The position numbers and the translations under genes were made by a program. From Chrysemys picta bellii (lineage: Eukaryota; Chordata; Testudines; Emydidae): a stretch of DNA of 64,000 nt. Below the pieces are notes generated by a model. It did no database searches and was not told the origin of the DNA. It was given only the letters and a program-made list of their open reading frames with translations. The stretch covers positions 62,004,081 to 62,068,080 of the forward strand of contig NC_088792.1 of the NCBI RefSeq assembly GCF_011386835.1, given 5' to 3'. Every line of letters starts with the position of its first letter. Position 1 is the first letter of the stretch. Positions 61,201 to 64,000 of the stretch are shown here, piece by piece.

Positions 61201-63117
61201 CGTCGGGGTGGGTTTTTTACAGTGCTGCAACTGCGCAGTTTCTGCGCACTAAGTGGCTTGGCAGTGTGTACACCTCAGGAGTTACATCGCAGAAAGCTGC
61301 TTTACTCCACAGAAACTTGCCAATGTAGACAGGGCCTAAACCTTCCATGCAAAGGCCCGATTCTCAGCCCACTGAAGTCAGTGGGAAGACTCAATGGGCT
61401 TCAGGATGAGGCCCATATTTTCTAATGGCCAGCAAGTGGAAATTCTTGGCTTACGAGCGCTGAAACATGTTTTCTGCAATGCTTTTAATTTTTGGTTTTA
61501 AGAACACTTAATCTAAACTCATATTAAAACCATTTTAGCCTAACCTGAAGCCTTTTAAATCCATTTTAGCAAACAGTATCCCAGTACAAGTGTGGAAGGG
61601 GCCATGGTGACAGAATGAAAGTACCCCAGCTAAATCTACCATCTGCATCAAAATAGTGTCCATGCAGCTATAGTAAAGTTTAGGTTAAAAAAATATTTGA
61701 ATAACTAACTCTTTTATGTCTACTTATAATAATAAGTTCTCATAGAGCTGGAAGGAACCCTGAAAGGTCATTGAGTCCAGCCCCCTACCTTCACTAGGCA
61801 GGACCAAGTGCTGATTTTGCCCCAGATCCCTAAGTGGCCCTCTCTAGGATTGAACTCACAACCATAGGTTTAGTAAGCCAGTGCTTAAACCACTGAGCTA
61901 TCCCTGCCCCCCCTTACTGCACTCTGTATATATACAAATCAAGTTCAGCAATTAACTTATCTCAACCCCAGCCTTGAAATCAGAGACTATACCAATGCTG
62001 ACAGGTCAGCTGGTTTCCTTTTGTAGCCCATAACTGATCTTCAGTTGATTAGTAACTAAAAGTCAATCTGATATATAGGGCCACCCAAGGCCCCTAAACT
62101 AGCATGACATCCATTCTGTAAAGGCTAATTGCTGACCTTCTTTACTTTCAGACTGCAGGATGCTGGGCATAAGAAGATTTATAGGGAAGGCCCCAGAGTC
62201 TGCAAGAAGAGAGGAGGCTTAGAGCATAGGACTTCAAGAAAATACAAAATCTAGGCCAGGGGTAGGCAATCGCTGGCACGCATGCCGAAGGCAGCACACG
62301 AGCTGATTTTCAGTGGCACTCACACTGCCTGGATCCTGGCCACCGGGCCGGGGAGCTTTGCATTTTAATTTAATTTTAAATGAAGTTTCTTAAACATTTT
62401 AAAAACCTTATTTACTTTACATACAACAATAGTTTAGTTATATATTATAGACTTATAGAAAAAGAGCTTCTAAAAACGTTAAAATGTATTCCTGGCACAC
62501 GAAACCTTAAATTAGAGTGAATAAATAAAGAATCGGCACACACTTCTGAAAGGTTGCTGACCCCTGATCTAGGCTATCTTCAGAGTCCAGCTATTGCCTG
62601 GCTAAGAATACACAGGACCACCATTTTGAAGGGTCTTTATAACTATGTCTGATATGTGCAAGAATATACATTTTGAATGCACAAAAAATCATAGACCATA
62701 TCCTTAACAGGTGTAAATCGGCATTGCTTGACTTGAAATAAAAGGAGCTACATCAGTCTACAATAAGTTATTATCTGGCTGCAAATGGATATTTGCATGC
62801 ATAAATCAAGTAATTGCATGCACAAATTGGTTAACGTGATTTGCATGTGTAACTATCCACATTAAATAGAGAGGACGTTTTTGAACAAATAGATGTTTGT
62901 TGGTTTTTTGTTTTGTTTTTCATGTGCAAACAGACATACTCAGACACTGAAGATTTTGTTAATAATAAAGCAAGAAGGGGAGAAATGACCTTGTTCTCAC
63001 TGAGTAACCTCATTTTTCTGTTTTGTTCCATAGGAAATCTCTTGGTTTGATGATAAGAAAAACAACACTGGAGCTCTGACAACAAGATTAGCCACAGAGG
63101 CAGCACAAATTCAAACA
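28638..63117 (+). CDS. ABCB5: ABCB5 (ATP-binding cassette subfamily B member 5), 5' part, 19 coding exons
   Basis: This is a full ABC transporter of the P-glycoprotein group, a plasma-membrane ATP-driven exporter. Exons are 28638-28708, 32542-32602, 33070-33220, 35467-35521, 37035-37226, 40416-40587, 43538-43662, 43751-43928, 45454-45567, 45990-46100, 46873-46998, 48851-49054, 50398-50568, 52288-52449, 55078-55230, 55878-56021, 57240-57347, 57667-57744 and 63034-63117. All junctions are GT-AG and phases agree across every junction, giving 2460 nt or 820 residues with no stop. Family members are about 1250 residues, so roughly the last third lies beyond the window. Layout: N-tail 1-44, TMD1 about 45-360, NBD1 about 374-630, linker 632-682, start of TMD2 from 683. 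Exon 3 ([17 protein letters not shown]), exon 5 ([13 protein letters not shown]) and exon 9 (PHFETF, IARGAAF) resemble ABCB5 more than ABCB1 or ABCB4. The start is the first ATG of exon 1, with an in-frame TAA 18 bases upstream (28620-28622). Paralogue assignment is from recalled family sequence, without a search. Confidence 0.93.
29041..29313. mobile_element. MITE with GTCTACAC termini, intron 1
   Basis: Runs from GGCTGGTCTACACTGAAC to AAGTGTAGACGTACTC, giving inverted GTCTACACT ends. It has internal blocks (CATTGACATAGCTATTGCCT, GGAGGTGGATTA) seen in a common reptile element. The TSD is unclear. The type is probably PIF/Harbinger-like by comparison with 36663-36939. Confidence 0.6.
29314..31702. 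other. ABCB5 intron 1, no other feature recognised
   Basis: About 2.4 kb of intron sequence without a recognised repeat or exon. Open frames of 70-100 codons at 30968-31291 are proline/glycine-rich chance frames. Confidence 0.5.
31703..31875. mobile_element. Palindromic MITE (GAGACAAGGT family), intron 1
   Basis: The left part is GAGAGACAAGGTAGGTGAGA with CTTCTATTGGTGG. The right part contains the inverse CCACCAACAGAGG and CACTAAAAGATATTACCCCA. The tail ATATCCTGGGACCAACTCAG matches 23812-23905. Confidence 0.6.
32150..32470 (+). mobile_element. MIR-like CORE-SINE, intron 1
   Basis: A tRNA-like head (GGTCTAGTGGTTATAGCACT, then GTGGGTTCAGTTTCC) is followed by the MIR core CTGTATGACCTTGGGCAAGT, then CATCTACAAAACAGGGATTA and TACCTCACAAGGGTGTTGTG. 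The order matches MIR. An old, diverged copy. Confidence 0.8.
32542..32602 (+). CDS. ABCB5: ABCB5 coding exon 2
   Basis: A lysine/glutamate-rich cytoplasmic segment ([20 protein letters not shown]). The acceptor is CTTTCAG at 32535-32541 and the donor GTAAGC at 32603. The first base completes an Arg codon begun in exon 1, and the exon ends in phase 0. Its position before the FRYADG block matches the short charged N-terminal exon of ABCB genes. Confidence 0.85.
33070..33220 (+). CDS. ABCB5: ABCB5 coding exon 3 (elbow helix and TM1)
   Basis: Encodes [10 protein letters not shown], then a hydrophobic span ([20 protein letters not shown]) that is TM1 of TMD1, followed by [11 protein letters not shown] at the start of the first extracellular loop. 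The acceptor is CCCATCAG and the donor GTAAGG at 33221 (phase 1). GEMSD and [12 protein letters not shown] are close to known ABCB5 and differ from ABCB1/ABCB4. Confidence 0.95.
33221..35267. other. ABCB5 intron 3, first 2 kb
   Basis: No repeat family or exon recognised. A stretch near 33850-34110 is locally purine-rich. Confidence 0.5.
35268..35426. mobile_element. Foldback MITE with both ends (GAGACAAGGTGGGTGAG), intron 3
   Basis: The left end GAGACAAGGTGGGTGAGGTA and the right end CACCCACCTTGTCTCTC are inverted copies about 160 bases apart, with TTA to the left and TAA to the right. The element sits just 40 bases before exon 4 and abuts its acceptor tract. Confidence 0.7.
35467..35521 (+). 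CDS. ABCB5: ABCB5 coding exon 4 (extracellular loop 1)
   Basis: A short exon coding the first extracellular loop. It carries an N-glycosylation sequon (NQS) and a cysteine just before it (LSCNQSQ). The acceptor follows a run of T's (TTTTTTTCAG) and the donor is GTAAGT at 35522 (phase 2). Loop sequence is variable in this family, so support comes from phase agreement with exons 3 and 5. Confidence 0.88.
35522..36662. other. ABCB5 intron 4, left part
   Basis: No supported feature. A 105-codon minus-strand frame at 36087-36404 is Ser/Thr/Pro-rich and lacks a family. Confidence 0.5.
36663..36939. mobile_element. PIF/Harbinger-type MITE with TTA duplication, intron 4
   Basis: The left end is GGCCATGTTTACAC. 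The right end read inward is GGTTATGTCTACAC. TTA flanks both sides (36660-36662 and 36940-36942). A TWA duplication is typical of PIF/Harbinger. Confidence 0.75.
37035..37226 (+). CDS. ABCB5: ABCB5 coding exon 5 (TM2 and first intracellular loop)
   Basis: Encodes [20 protein letters not shown] (TM2), then the conserved intracellular stretch [18 protein letters not shown] and SWFD, which forms the coupling region contacting an NBD in B-subfamily transporters. The donor is GTAAGA at 37227 (phase 2). This is one of the strongest blocks for the ABCB5 assignment. Confidence 0.96.
38002..38268. mobile_element. MITE related to the GTCTACAC family, intron 5
   Basis: Runs from GGGAATGTCTGCAGTGCTGC to GGTGTAGACCAGGCCTG, with internal blocks similar to 29041-29313. 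The left terminus is degraded and the TSD is not determined. Confidence 0.5.
38713..40327. mobile_element. 1.6-kb DNA transposon with long inverted repeats, intron 5
   Basis: Termini are GGGCTGTCAA and its inverse TTGACAGCCC, flanked by TA on both sides (38711-38712, 40328-40329). Inside, roughly 500-bp arms are inverted copies. For example AATGTCACCTGAAAGTGAGA near 39170 is the reverse complement of sequence near 39885, and AGTCCACTCAGTCCTACTTC near 39075 matches inverted sequence near 39990. The central 600 bases are single copy and carry no transposase that I can read. TA duplication would fit Tc1/mariner-like or other TA-targeting elements. The superfamily is unproven. Confidence 0.85.
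40416..40587 (+). CDS. ABCB5: ABCB5 coding exon 6 (TM3-TM4)
   Basis: Encodes [19 protein letters not shown], then two hydrophobic spans separated by [10 protein letters not shown], the hallmark turn between TM3 and TM4 in ABCB proteins. The acceptor follows a long T tract and the donor is GTAGGC at 40588 (phase 0). It lies 89 bases downstream of the long-inverted-repeat transposon in intron 5. Confidence 0.96.
40588..41432. other. ABCB5 intron 6, left part
   Basis: AT-rich, nothing recognised. Confidence 0.5.
41433..41551. mobile_element. hAT MITE, 119 bp, exact 8-bp TSD, intron 6
   Basis: Left end CAGGGCCGACGAGAG, right end CTCTCGGCTGCCCTG. The duplication ATCATGTA is exact at 41425-41432 and 41552-41559. 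Confidence 0.9.
42909..42940. repeat. (CA)16 microsatellite
   Basis: An uninterrupted CA repeat of 32 bases in intron 6. Confidence 0.97.
43139..43167. repeat. (TTAA)n microsatellite
   Basis: About seven tandem TTAA units in intron 6. Confidence 0.95.
43538..43662 (+). CDS. ABCB5: ABCB5 coding exon 7 (second intracellular loop)
   Basis: Encodes [20 protein letters not shown] followed by [16 protein letters not shown], the conserved ICL2 coupling helix region. The acceptor is ACTGTAG. The donor is the weak site GTCTGA at 43663 (phase 2), accepted because the Arg codon split across to exon 8 matches the family and the frame stays open. Confidence 0.95.
43751..43928 (+). CDS. ABCB5: ABCB5 coding exon 8 (TM5)
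   Basis: Encodes [20 protein letters not shown], then the TM5 hydrophobic span and [20 protein letters not shown], a typical extracellular loop 3. The preceding intron is only 88 bases (43663-43750), with a TTTGTCTTTTTAACAG acceptor. The donor is GTAAGT at 43929 (phase 0). Confidence 0.95.
43929..45453. other. ABCB5 intron 8
   Basis: No repeat or exon recognised. The right end has a CTTCTTCCTCCTC pyrimidine tract before the exon 9 acceptor. Confidence 0.5.
45454..45567 (+). CDS. ABCB5: ABCB5 coding exon 9 (TM6 into NBD1 lead-in)
   Basis: Encodes the TM6 core [20 protein letters not shown], then [15 protein letters not shown], which leads from TM6 to the first nucleotide-binding domain. The acceptor is CTTCCTCCTCTAG and the donor GTACGG at 45568 (phase 0). 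The SSYC and PHFE pattern is that of ABCB5. Confidence 0.94.
45568..45989. other. ABCB5 intron 9
   Basis: No repeat or exon recognised in this short intron. Confidence 0.5.
45990..46100 (+). CDS. ABCB5: ABCB5 coding exon 10 (start of NBD1, A-loop)
   Basis: Encodes [20 protein letters not shown], then [17 protein letters not shown]. The Tyr of FSYPSRP is the A-loop aromatic that stacks on ATP adenine in this family. The donor is GTAGGA at 46101 (phase 0). Confidence 0.95.
46164..46660. other. Unclassified interspersed repeat, intron 10
   Basis: A purine-rich block (GTCCTGAAGGTGAGCCCAAG, GCAGGAGCCAATGGAAGGAC, TTTGCTGCAGAACACTGGAC) resembles a widespread vertebrate repeat, but I cannot name the family. 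Its minus-strand frames (128 and 91 codons) lack domain character. Confidence 0.4.
46688..46811. mobile_element. hAT MITE (TAGGGTGACCAGA family), 124 bp, exact 8-bp TSD, intron 10
   Basis: 13-bp perfect inverted ends TAGGGTGACCAGA. The duplication AGTGACAG is exact at 46680-46687 and 46812-46819. A second copy lies at 49761-49882. Confidence 0.93.
46873..46998 (+). CDS. ABCB5: ABCB5 coding exon 11 (Walker A)
   Basis: Encodes [18 protein letters not shown], then the Walker A P-loop GSSGCGKST at 46927-46953 (residues 429-437), followed by [14 protein letters not shown]. The motif is intact with its catalytic Lys. The acceptor CCACAAG lacks a strong adjacent pyrimidine tract, though T-rich sequence lies upstream. 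The donor is GTGAGT at 46999 (phase 0). Confidence 0.96.
46999..48850. other. ABCB5 intron 11
   Basis: 48720-48800 (TTTGTACAGCGCCTAGCACA then GGTCCATGACTAGGGCTTCT) is a known-looking ancient repeat tail that I cannot assign firmly. The rest is unremarkable. Confidence 0.45.
48851..49054 (+). CDS. ABCB5: ABCB5 coding exon 12 (Q-loop)
   Basis: Encodes [17 protein letters not shown], then [15 protein letters not shown] containing the Q-loop Gln (about residue 477), and [20 protein letters not shown]. The donor is GTAAGT at 49055 (phase 0). The exon is 68 codons and fully open. Confidence 0.97.
49183..49310 (+). mobile_element. Possible Penelope-like element 3' end with degenerate hammerhead-like core, intron 12
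   Basis: GCATCCGAAGAA is followed by a stem-loop (GTGG-GCTGTAGT-CCAC, 49195-49210), then GAAA (49211-49214), AGCTTATGCTC and a conserved tail ending GACTAACACGGCTGCTACTC. The order CUGAUGA-like box, stem II, GAAA is that of a hammerhead core, which is known to accompany Penelope-like elements. Here the first box reads CCGAAGA, so it should not self-cleave. The repeat itself is clear; the ribozyme reading is inference. Confidence 0.45.
49761..49882. mobile_element. hAT MITE (TAGGGTGACC family), 122 bp, exact 8-bp TSD, intron 12
   Basis: Left end TAGGGTGACCCGATGTCC, right end CTGGTCATCCTA. The duplication GTGCTTCA is exact at 49753-49760 and 49883-49890. The body (AATTTTGGGGGCTTTTTTTA) matches the 46688 copy closely. 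Confidence 0.93.
50398..50568 (+). CDS. ABCB5: ABCB5 coding exon 13 (signature, Walker B, D-loop)
   Basis: Encodes [20 protein letters not shown] with the ABC signature MSGGQ (residues 533-537, the LSGGQ equivalent), then [12 protein letters not shown] with the Walker B Asp557, the catalytic Glu558 and the D-loop. All ATPase residues are present. The donor is GTAAAT at 50569 (phase 0). Confidence 0.97.
50569..51454. other. ABCB5 intron 13, left part
   Basis: No feature supported. Confidence 0.5.
51455..51697. mobile_element. Palindromic MITE, same family as 25045-25360, intron 13
   Basis: Starts GGGTATGTCTACAC just after TTA. Inner inverted blocks (GGGCTTGGGCTGGATCC and GTCCCAGAGCCTGGGTTCC, GTAGACATTTGG and CTGAATGTCTAC) give the foldback. 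The right terminus is eroded, so the end is approximate. Confidence 0.6.
51698..52287. other. ABCB5 intron 13, right part
   Basis: No feature supported apart from a short GA-rich run at about 52008-52020. Confidence 0.5.
52288..52449 (+). CDS. ABCB5: ABCB5 coding exon 14 (H-loop, end of NBD1)
   Basis: Encodes [18 protein letters not shown] with the H-loop His (about residue 589), then [20 protein letters not shown], the usual end of NBD1. The acceptor is TTTACAG and the donor GTACCT at 52450 (phase 0). Confidence 0.96.
52450..53758. other. ABCB5 intron 14, left part
   Basis: No feature supported. Confidence 0.5.
53767..54653. mobile_element. 887-bp GC-rich hAT-type element, exact 8-bp TSD, intron 14
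   Basis: 12-bp perfect inverted ends TAGGGTTACCAT. The duplication CAATATGT is exact at 53759-53766 and 54654-54661. The termini resemble those of the TAGGGTGACC MITEs. The body is strand-asymmetric: C-rich near the left, then a G-rich tandem array (54110-54560). The minus-strand frame of 165 codons at 53897-54394 is a proline-rich artefact of that array. No transposase. Confidence 0.9.
54110..54560. repeat. G-rich tandem array
   Basis: A unit of about 116 bases begins CTGTCTGGGGGTTGGGGGTG at 54193 and again at 54309, with smaller GGGGGCAGTTAGGGGACAAG repeats around it. Many runs of four or more G's give strong quadruplex potential on the ABCB5 coding strand. Confidence 0.85.
54662..55077. 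other. ABCB5 intron 14, right end
   Basis: No feature supported between the hAT-type element and the weak acceptor of exon 15. Confidence 0.5.
55078..55230 (+). CDS. ABCB5: ABCB5 coding exon 15 (inter-domain linker)
   Basis: Encodes a hydrophilic, acidic linker rich in Glu, including [14 protein letters not shown] and [11 protein letters not shown]. This is the most variable part of ABCB proteins, so similarity gives little help. The call rests on length (51 codons), phase 0 at both ends, and position between NBD1 and the [11 protein letters not shown] block. The acceptor (TTATATTGTGTTAAAG) is purine-interrupted and weak. The donor is GTAATG at 55231. Confidence 0.8.
55501..55622 (+). mobile_element. 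Cry-type tRNA SINE, 3'-truncated, intron 15
   Basis: Has the A-box TAGCTCAGTGGTTTGAGC and the B-box region GATTGTGAGTTCAATCC, followed by GGGGCAAAATCAGTACTTGG. It lacks the CR1-like tail present in the 1878 copy. Confidence 0.85.
55878..56021 (+). CDS. ABCB5: ABCB5 coding exon 16 (TM7, start of TMD2)
   Basis: Encodes [20 protein letters not shown], then the TM7 span ending in [13 protein letters not shown]. The KLNxxEWP and IIFAKII patterns are conserved at the start of TMD2 in ABCB5. The acceptor is TTTTCCAG and the donor GTAAGT at 56022 (phase 0). Confidence 0.96.
56315..56505 (-). mobile_element. MIR-like SINE, reversed, intron 16
   Basis: CATTTTACACAAACTGAGGC, GTGAGTTGTCCAAAGCCACA and the upstream ACAAAGCACTTTATGAACAT reproduce the MIR core in reverse complement. 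Confidence 0.7.
56536..56650 (-). mobile_element. CR1 LINE 3' end, reversed, intron 16
   Basis: ATCATAGAATCATAGAATAT (two copies of the CR1 terminal octamer), then GGTTGGAAGAGACCTCAGGA and CAAAGCAGGATCAACCCCAA are the standard reversed CR1 3' end. The terminal repeats are intact. Confidence 0.88.
56651..57239. other. ABCB5 intron 16, right part
   Basis: No feature supported. Confidence 0.5.
57240..57347 (+). CDS. ABCB5: ABCB5 coding exon 17 (extracellular loop 4 and TM8)
   Basis: Encodes [18 protein letters not shown], then a hydrophobic span ([18 protein letters not shown]) corresponding to TM8. The acceptor is TGTTTTTGCAG and the donor GTAAAC at 57348 (phase 0). Confidence 0.95.
57348..57666. 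other. ABCB5 intron 17
   Basis: A 319-base intron with no repeat recognised, ending in a T9 tract before the exon 18 acceptor. Confidence 0.5.
57667..57744 (+). CDS. ABCB5: ABCB5 coding exon 18 (third intracellular loop)
   Basis: A 26-codon exon encoding [20 protein letters not shown] and KAMLRQ, the ICL3 region that is almost invariant in ABCB transporters. The acceptor follows a T9 tract and the donor is GTTAGT at 57745 (phase 0). The following intron is about 5.3 kb and rich in transposons. Confidence 0.96.
57745..58629. other. ABCB5 intron 18, left part
   Basis: AT-rich sequence with one microsatellite (58241-58274). No exon or repeat family recognised. Confidence 0.5.
58241..58274. repeat. 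(GT)n microsatellite with GC extension
   Basis: About thirteen GT units running into GCGCGC, in intron 18. The alternating purine-pyrimidine run could adopt Z-DNA. Confidence 0.95.
58818..59356. mobile_element. GC-rich hAT MITE (CAGGGCTGGCTC family), 539 bp, exact 8-bp TSD, nested
   Basis: Left end CAGGGCTGGCTCTGG, right end read inward CAGGCCCGGCTCCAGG. The duplication CATAATAG is exact at 58810-58817 and 59357-59364. The interior is a GC-rich tandem array. Open frames on both strands of up to 272 codons are produced by this array. Confidence 0.9.
58925..59275. repeat. GC-rich tandem array inside the nested MITE
   Basis: Imperfect units of about 30-60 bases built on GGCCAGAGCGCCGGGAG, GCAGGGCGGAGAGCCC and GGCTCTCCGCTCTCCCCGGC. 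Two neighbouring units (59022-59143) are nearly identical. Confidence 0.85.
59686..60082 (+). pseudogene. hAT transposase remnant (TTF/ZMYM-like type)
   Basis: ATG 59686 opens [13 protein letters not shown]. After an apparent deletion the frame shows [20 protein letters not shown], then [32 protein letters not shown] and [18 protein letters not shown]. These match the N-terminal part of the RNase H-like core of hAT transposases related to ZMYM1-like proteins (first Asp in ILDCTPD). It is frameshifted and lacks the BED/TTF finger and the C-terminal half. Confidence 0.7.
60095..61336 (-). mobile_element. PIF/Harbinger-type element fragment with Myb-like ORF, intron 18
   Basis: The right end reads CAATGTAGACAGGGCC followed by TAA, i.e. 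inverted GGCCCTGTCTACATTG, as in PIF/Harbinger termini. The interior has a broken minus-strand frame for a Myb/SANT-like protein. No left terminus was found, so the start is where hAT sequence ends. Confidence 0.6.
60540..60981 (-). pseudogene. Myb/SANT-like DNA-binding protein remnant
   Basis: The minus strand at 60981-60790 gives [20 protein letters not shown] and [15 protein letters not shown], a trihelix/Myb-SANT N-terminal helix pattern. After a frameshift, [20 protein letters not shown] and [11 protein letters not shown] (60758-60540 frame) continue it. Such a protein accompanies the nuclease in Harbinger elements. Several breaks. Confidence 0.65.
61738..61912 (-). mobile_element. Cry-type tRNA SINE, reversed, intron 18
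   Basis: Reverse complement shows GGGATAGCTCAGTGGTTTAA, then the B-box region GGTTGTGAGTTCAATCC and the CR1-like tail (left end TAGAGCTGGAAGGAACCCTG). Nearly complete. Confidence 0.85.
62257..62566. mobile_element. hAT MITE, 310 bp, exact 8-bp TSD, intron 18
   Basis: Left end CAGGGGTAGGCAATCG, right end read inward CAGGGGTCAGCAACC. The duplication ATCTAGGC is exact at 62249-62256 and 62567-62574. The AT-rich interior is non-coding. Confidence 0.93.
62575..63033. other. ABCB5 intron 18, right end
   Basis: Nothing recognised between the hAT MITE and exon 19. Confidence 0.5.
63034..63117 (+). CDS. ABCB5: ABCB5 coding exon 19 (last exon in window)
   Basis: Encodes [20 protein letters not shown] and TEAAQIQT, the coupling helix of TMD2 (SWFD plus [10 protein letters not shown]). 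The acceptor is TTTTGTTCCATAG and the donor GTATGT at 63118 (phase 0). The remaining exons (TM9-12 and NBD2) are outside the window. Confidence 0.94.
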
Positions 63118-63667
63118 GTATGTACCGTATGTGTGTATGAGAGAGCTTTTTGTATCTATATAACACTAACATTAAATATGGATCATTCTGCCAGGTTACT
63201 TACAACACGACACTATCTGTAAAGCTAGGGACAAGCACACTATTCAGCTGTTAGGAGGTCGGTGACCATGAGCACTGGATCATACTAGTGGAAGGAAGAA
63301 GGCAGATTTAGGGAGAGATGGACAAGACTGGGAAGAGAGAAAGCAAGGAGGCTAAGAATGTTAGGATTACTGATAAAGGTGGAGGAGAGGGGATGGAGAG
63401 AATTAGATTTAGAATGAAGGGACAAAGGGAACGCTAGGGAGTTGTGAGCGAGGGAGGAGGGGTAAGTGAAGCAAGTATTGTGCAGTACATAGAGAAGGGT
63501 CTGAACTACAAGTTTGGATTTGGATATGAACTTTCTTAAAGTTCATGAGTGTTTGGATATAGGGTTGTTGTTCGGCCCTTTGTAATGATACAGGGCAAAC
63601 TTGGAGTTCAGCAGAGTTCAGATCTGGCGTTTCAGATTAGCCTGTCTCTAGAATGGGGTTTCAAACA
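63118..63667. other. ABCB5 intron 19, left part
   Basis: Purine-rich stretch at about 63290-63460. No exon or repeat family recognised. Confidence 0.5.
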
Positions 63668-64000
63668 CAGGGCCAGCTCTAGGTTTTTTGCCGCCCCAAG
63701 CAAAAAAAATTTGGCTGCCCCTCCCCTACCCCCCCCCGCCCTGGGATCTCACTTCCCCCCCACCACCACCAGTGCCCTCCCCCACCTGCACCCCCTGCTG
63801 CCCCAGCCCTGGGCTTCCCCCCACCAGTGCTGACTCCGCCCGCTCCCCCCTCGCCTCCAGCTGGTCCGGCGCTGGCAGGGTCGGGGTAAGCAGTGGGGCT
63901 CCCAGGCCCCGCCTCAGCCCAGGGTCCCTCCAGCCAGGGCTTCCGCCTCCAGGACCGGCCGGGACCTGGGAGGGCAGAGCCGGGGACCGCCCCGGCAGGG
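63668..64000. mobile_element. hAT MITE (CAGGGCCAGCTC family), left end, runs off the window
   Basis: Left end CAGGGCCAGCTCTAGG, followed by TTTTTTGCCGCCCCAAGC and a C-rich body like the copies at 27399 and 58818. The right end and TSD partner (expected TTCAAACA) lie beyond the window. Confidence 0.75.

Noticed and set aside
28638..63117. Assignment as ABCB1 or ABCB4 instead of ABCB5
   Set aside because: [35 protein letters not shown] and PHFETF follow ABCB5. The extracellular loop 1 and linker also differ from ABCB1.

Overview
The window is vertebrate nuclear DNA, most probably from a cryptodiran turtle. Three observations point there. Three copies of a tRNA-derived SINE with a CR1-like 3' tail (1878-2066, 55501-55622, 61738-61912) match the tortoise/turtle 'Cry' SINE design. 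CR1 3' ends are scattered through the window. There are many hAT and palindromic MITEs of the kind common in turtle genomes. There is no bacterial or organellar signal.

One host gene is present: the 5' two thirds of ABCB5, a full-transporter ABC protein of the P-glycoprotein family, on the plus strand. Nineteen coding exons (28638-63117) join without a frameshift or stop and encode 820 residues: N-terminus, TMD1, all of NBD1 (Walker A, Q-loop, signature, Walker B, D-loop and H-loop all readable), the linker and the first part of TMD2. The rest of TMD2 and NBD2 lie beyond the right edge.

Layout. 1-28.6 kb is upstream DNA with no host exon that I can recognise, filled with mobile elements. These include a complete hAT element with a BED-finger transposase pseudogene and 8-bp target duplication (3129-5946), an LTR-plus-gag fragment (6631-7715), and a complete Gmr1-like Gypsy LTR element on the minus strand (10486-18381, TSD ATGGC). 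The right LTR of the Gypsy element is split by a 2.5-kb EnSpm/CACTA-like transposon (15603-18123, TSD TTA). CR1 pieces, palindromic MITEs and small hAT MITEs with exact 8-bp duplications follow.

28.6-64 kb is ABCB5. Its introns hold MIR-like and Cry SINEs, CR1 ends, a 1.6-kb long-inverted-repeat transposon (38713-40327), a possible Penelope-type 3' end with a decayed hammerhead-like core (49183-49310), an 887-bp GC-rich hAT-type element (53767-54653), and a 5.3-kb intron 18 made largely of nested hAT and PIF/Harbinger debris. No CRISPR array, rRNA or functional tRNA gene was seen. Element family names rest on protein motifs, terminal repeats and target duplications read by eye. No database was searched.
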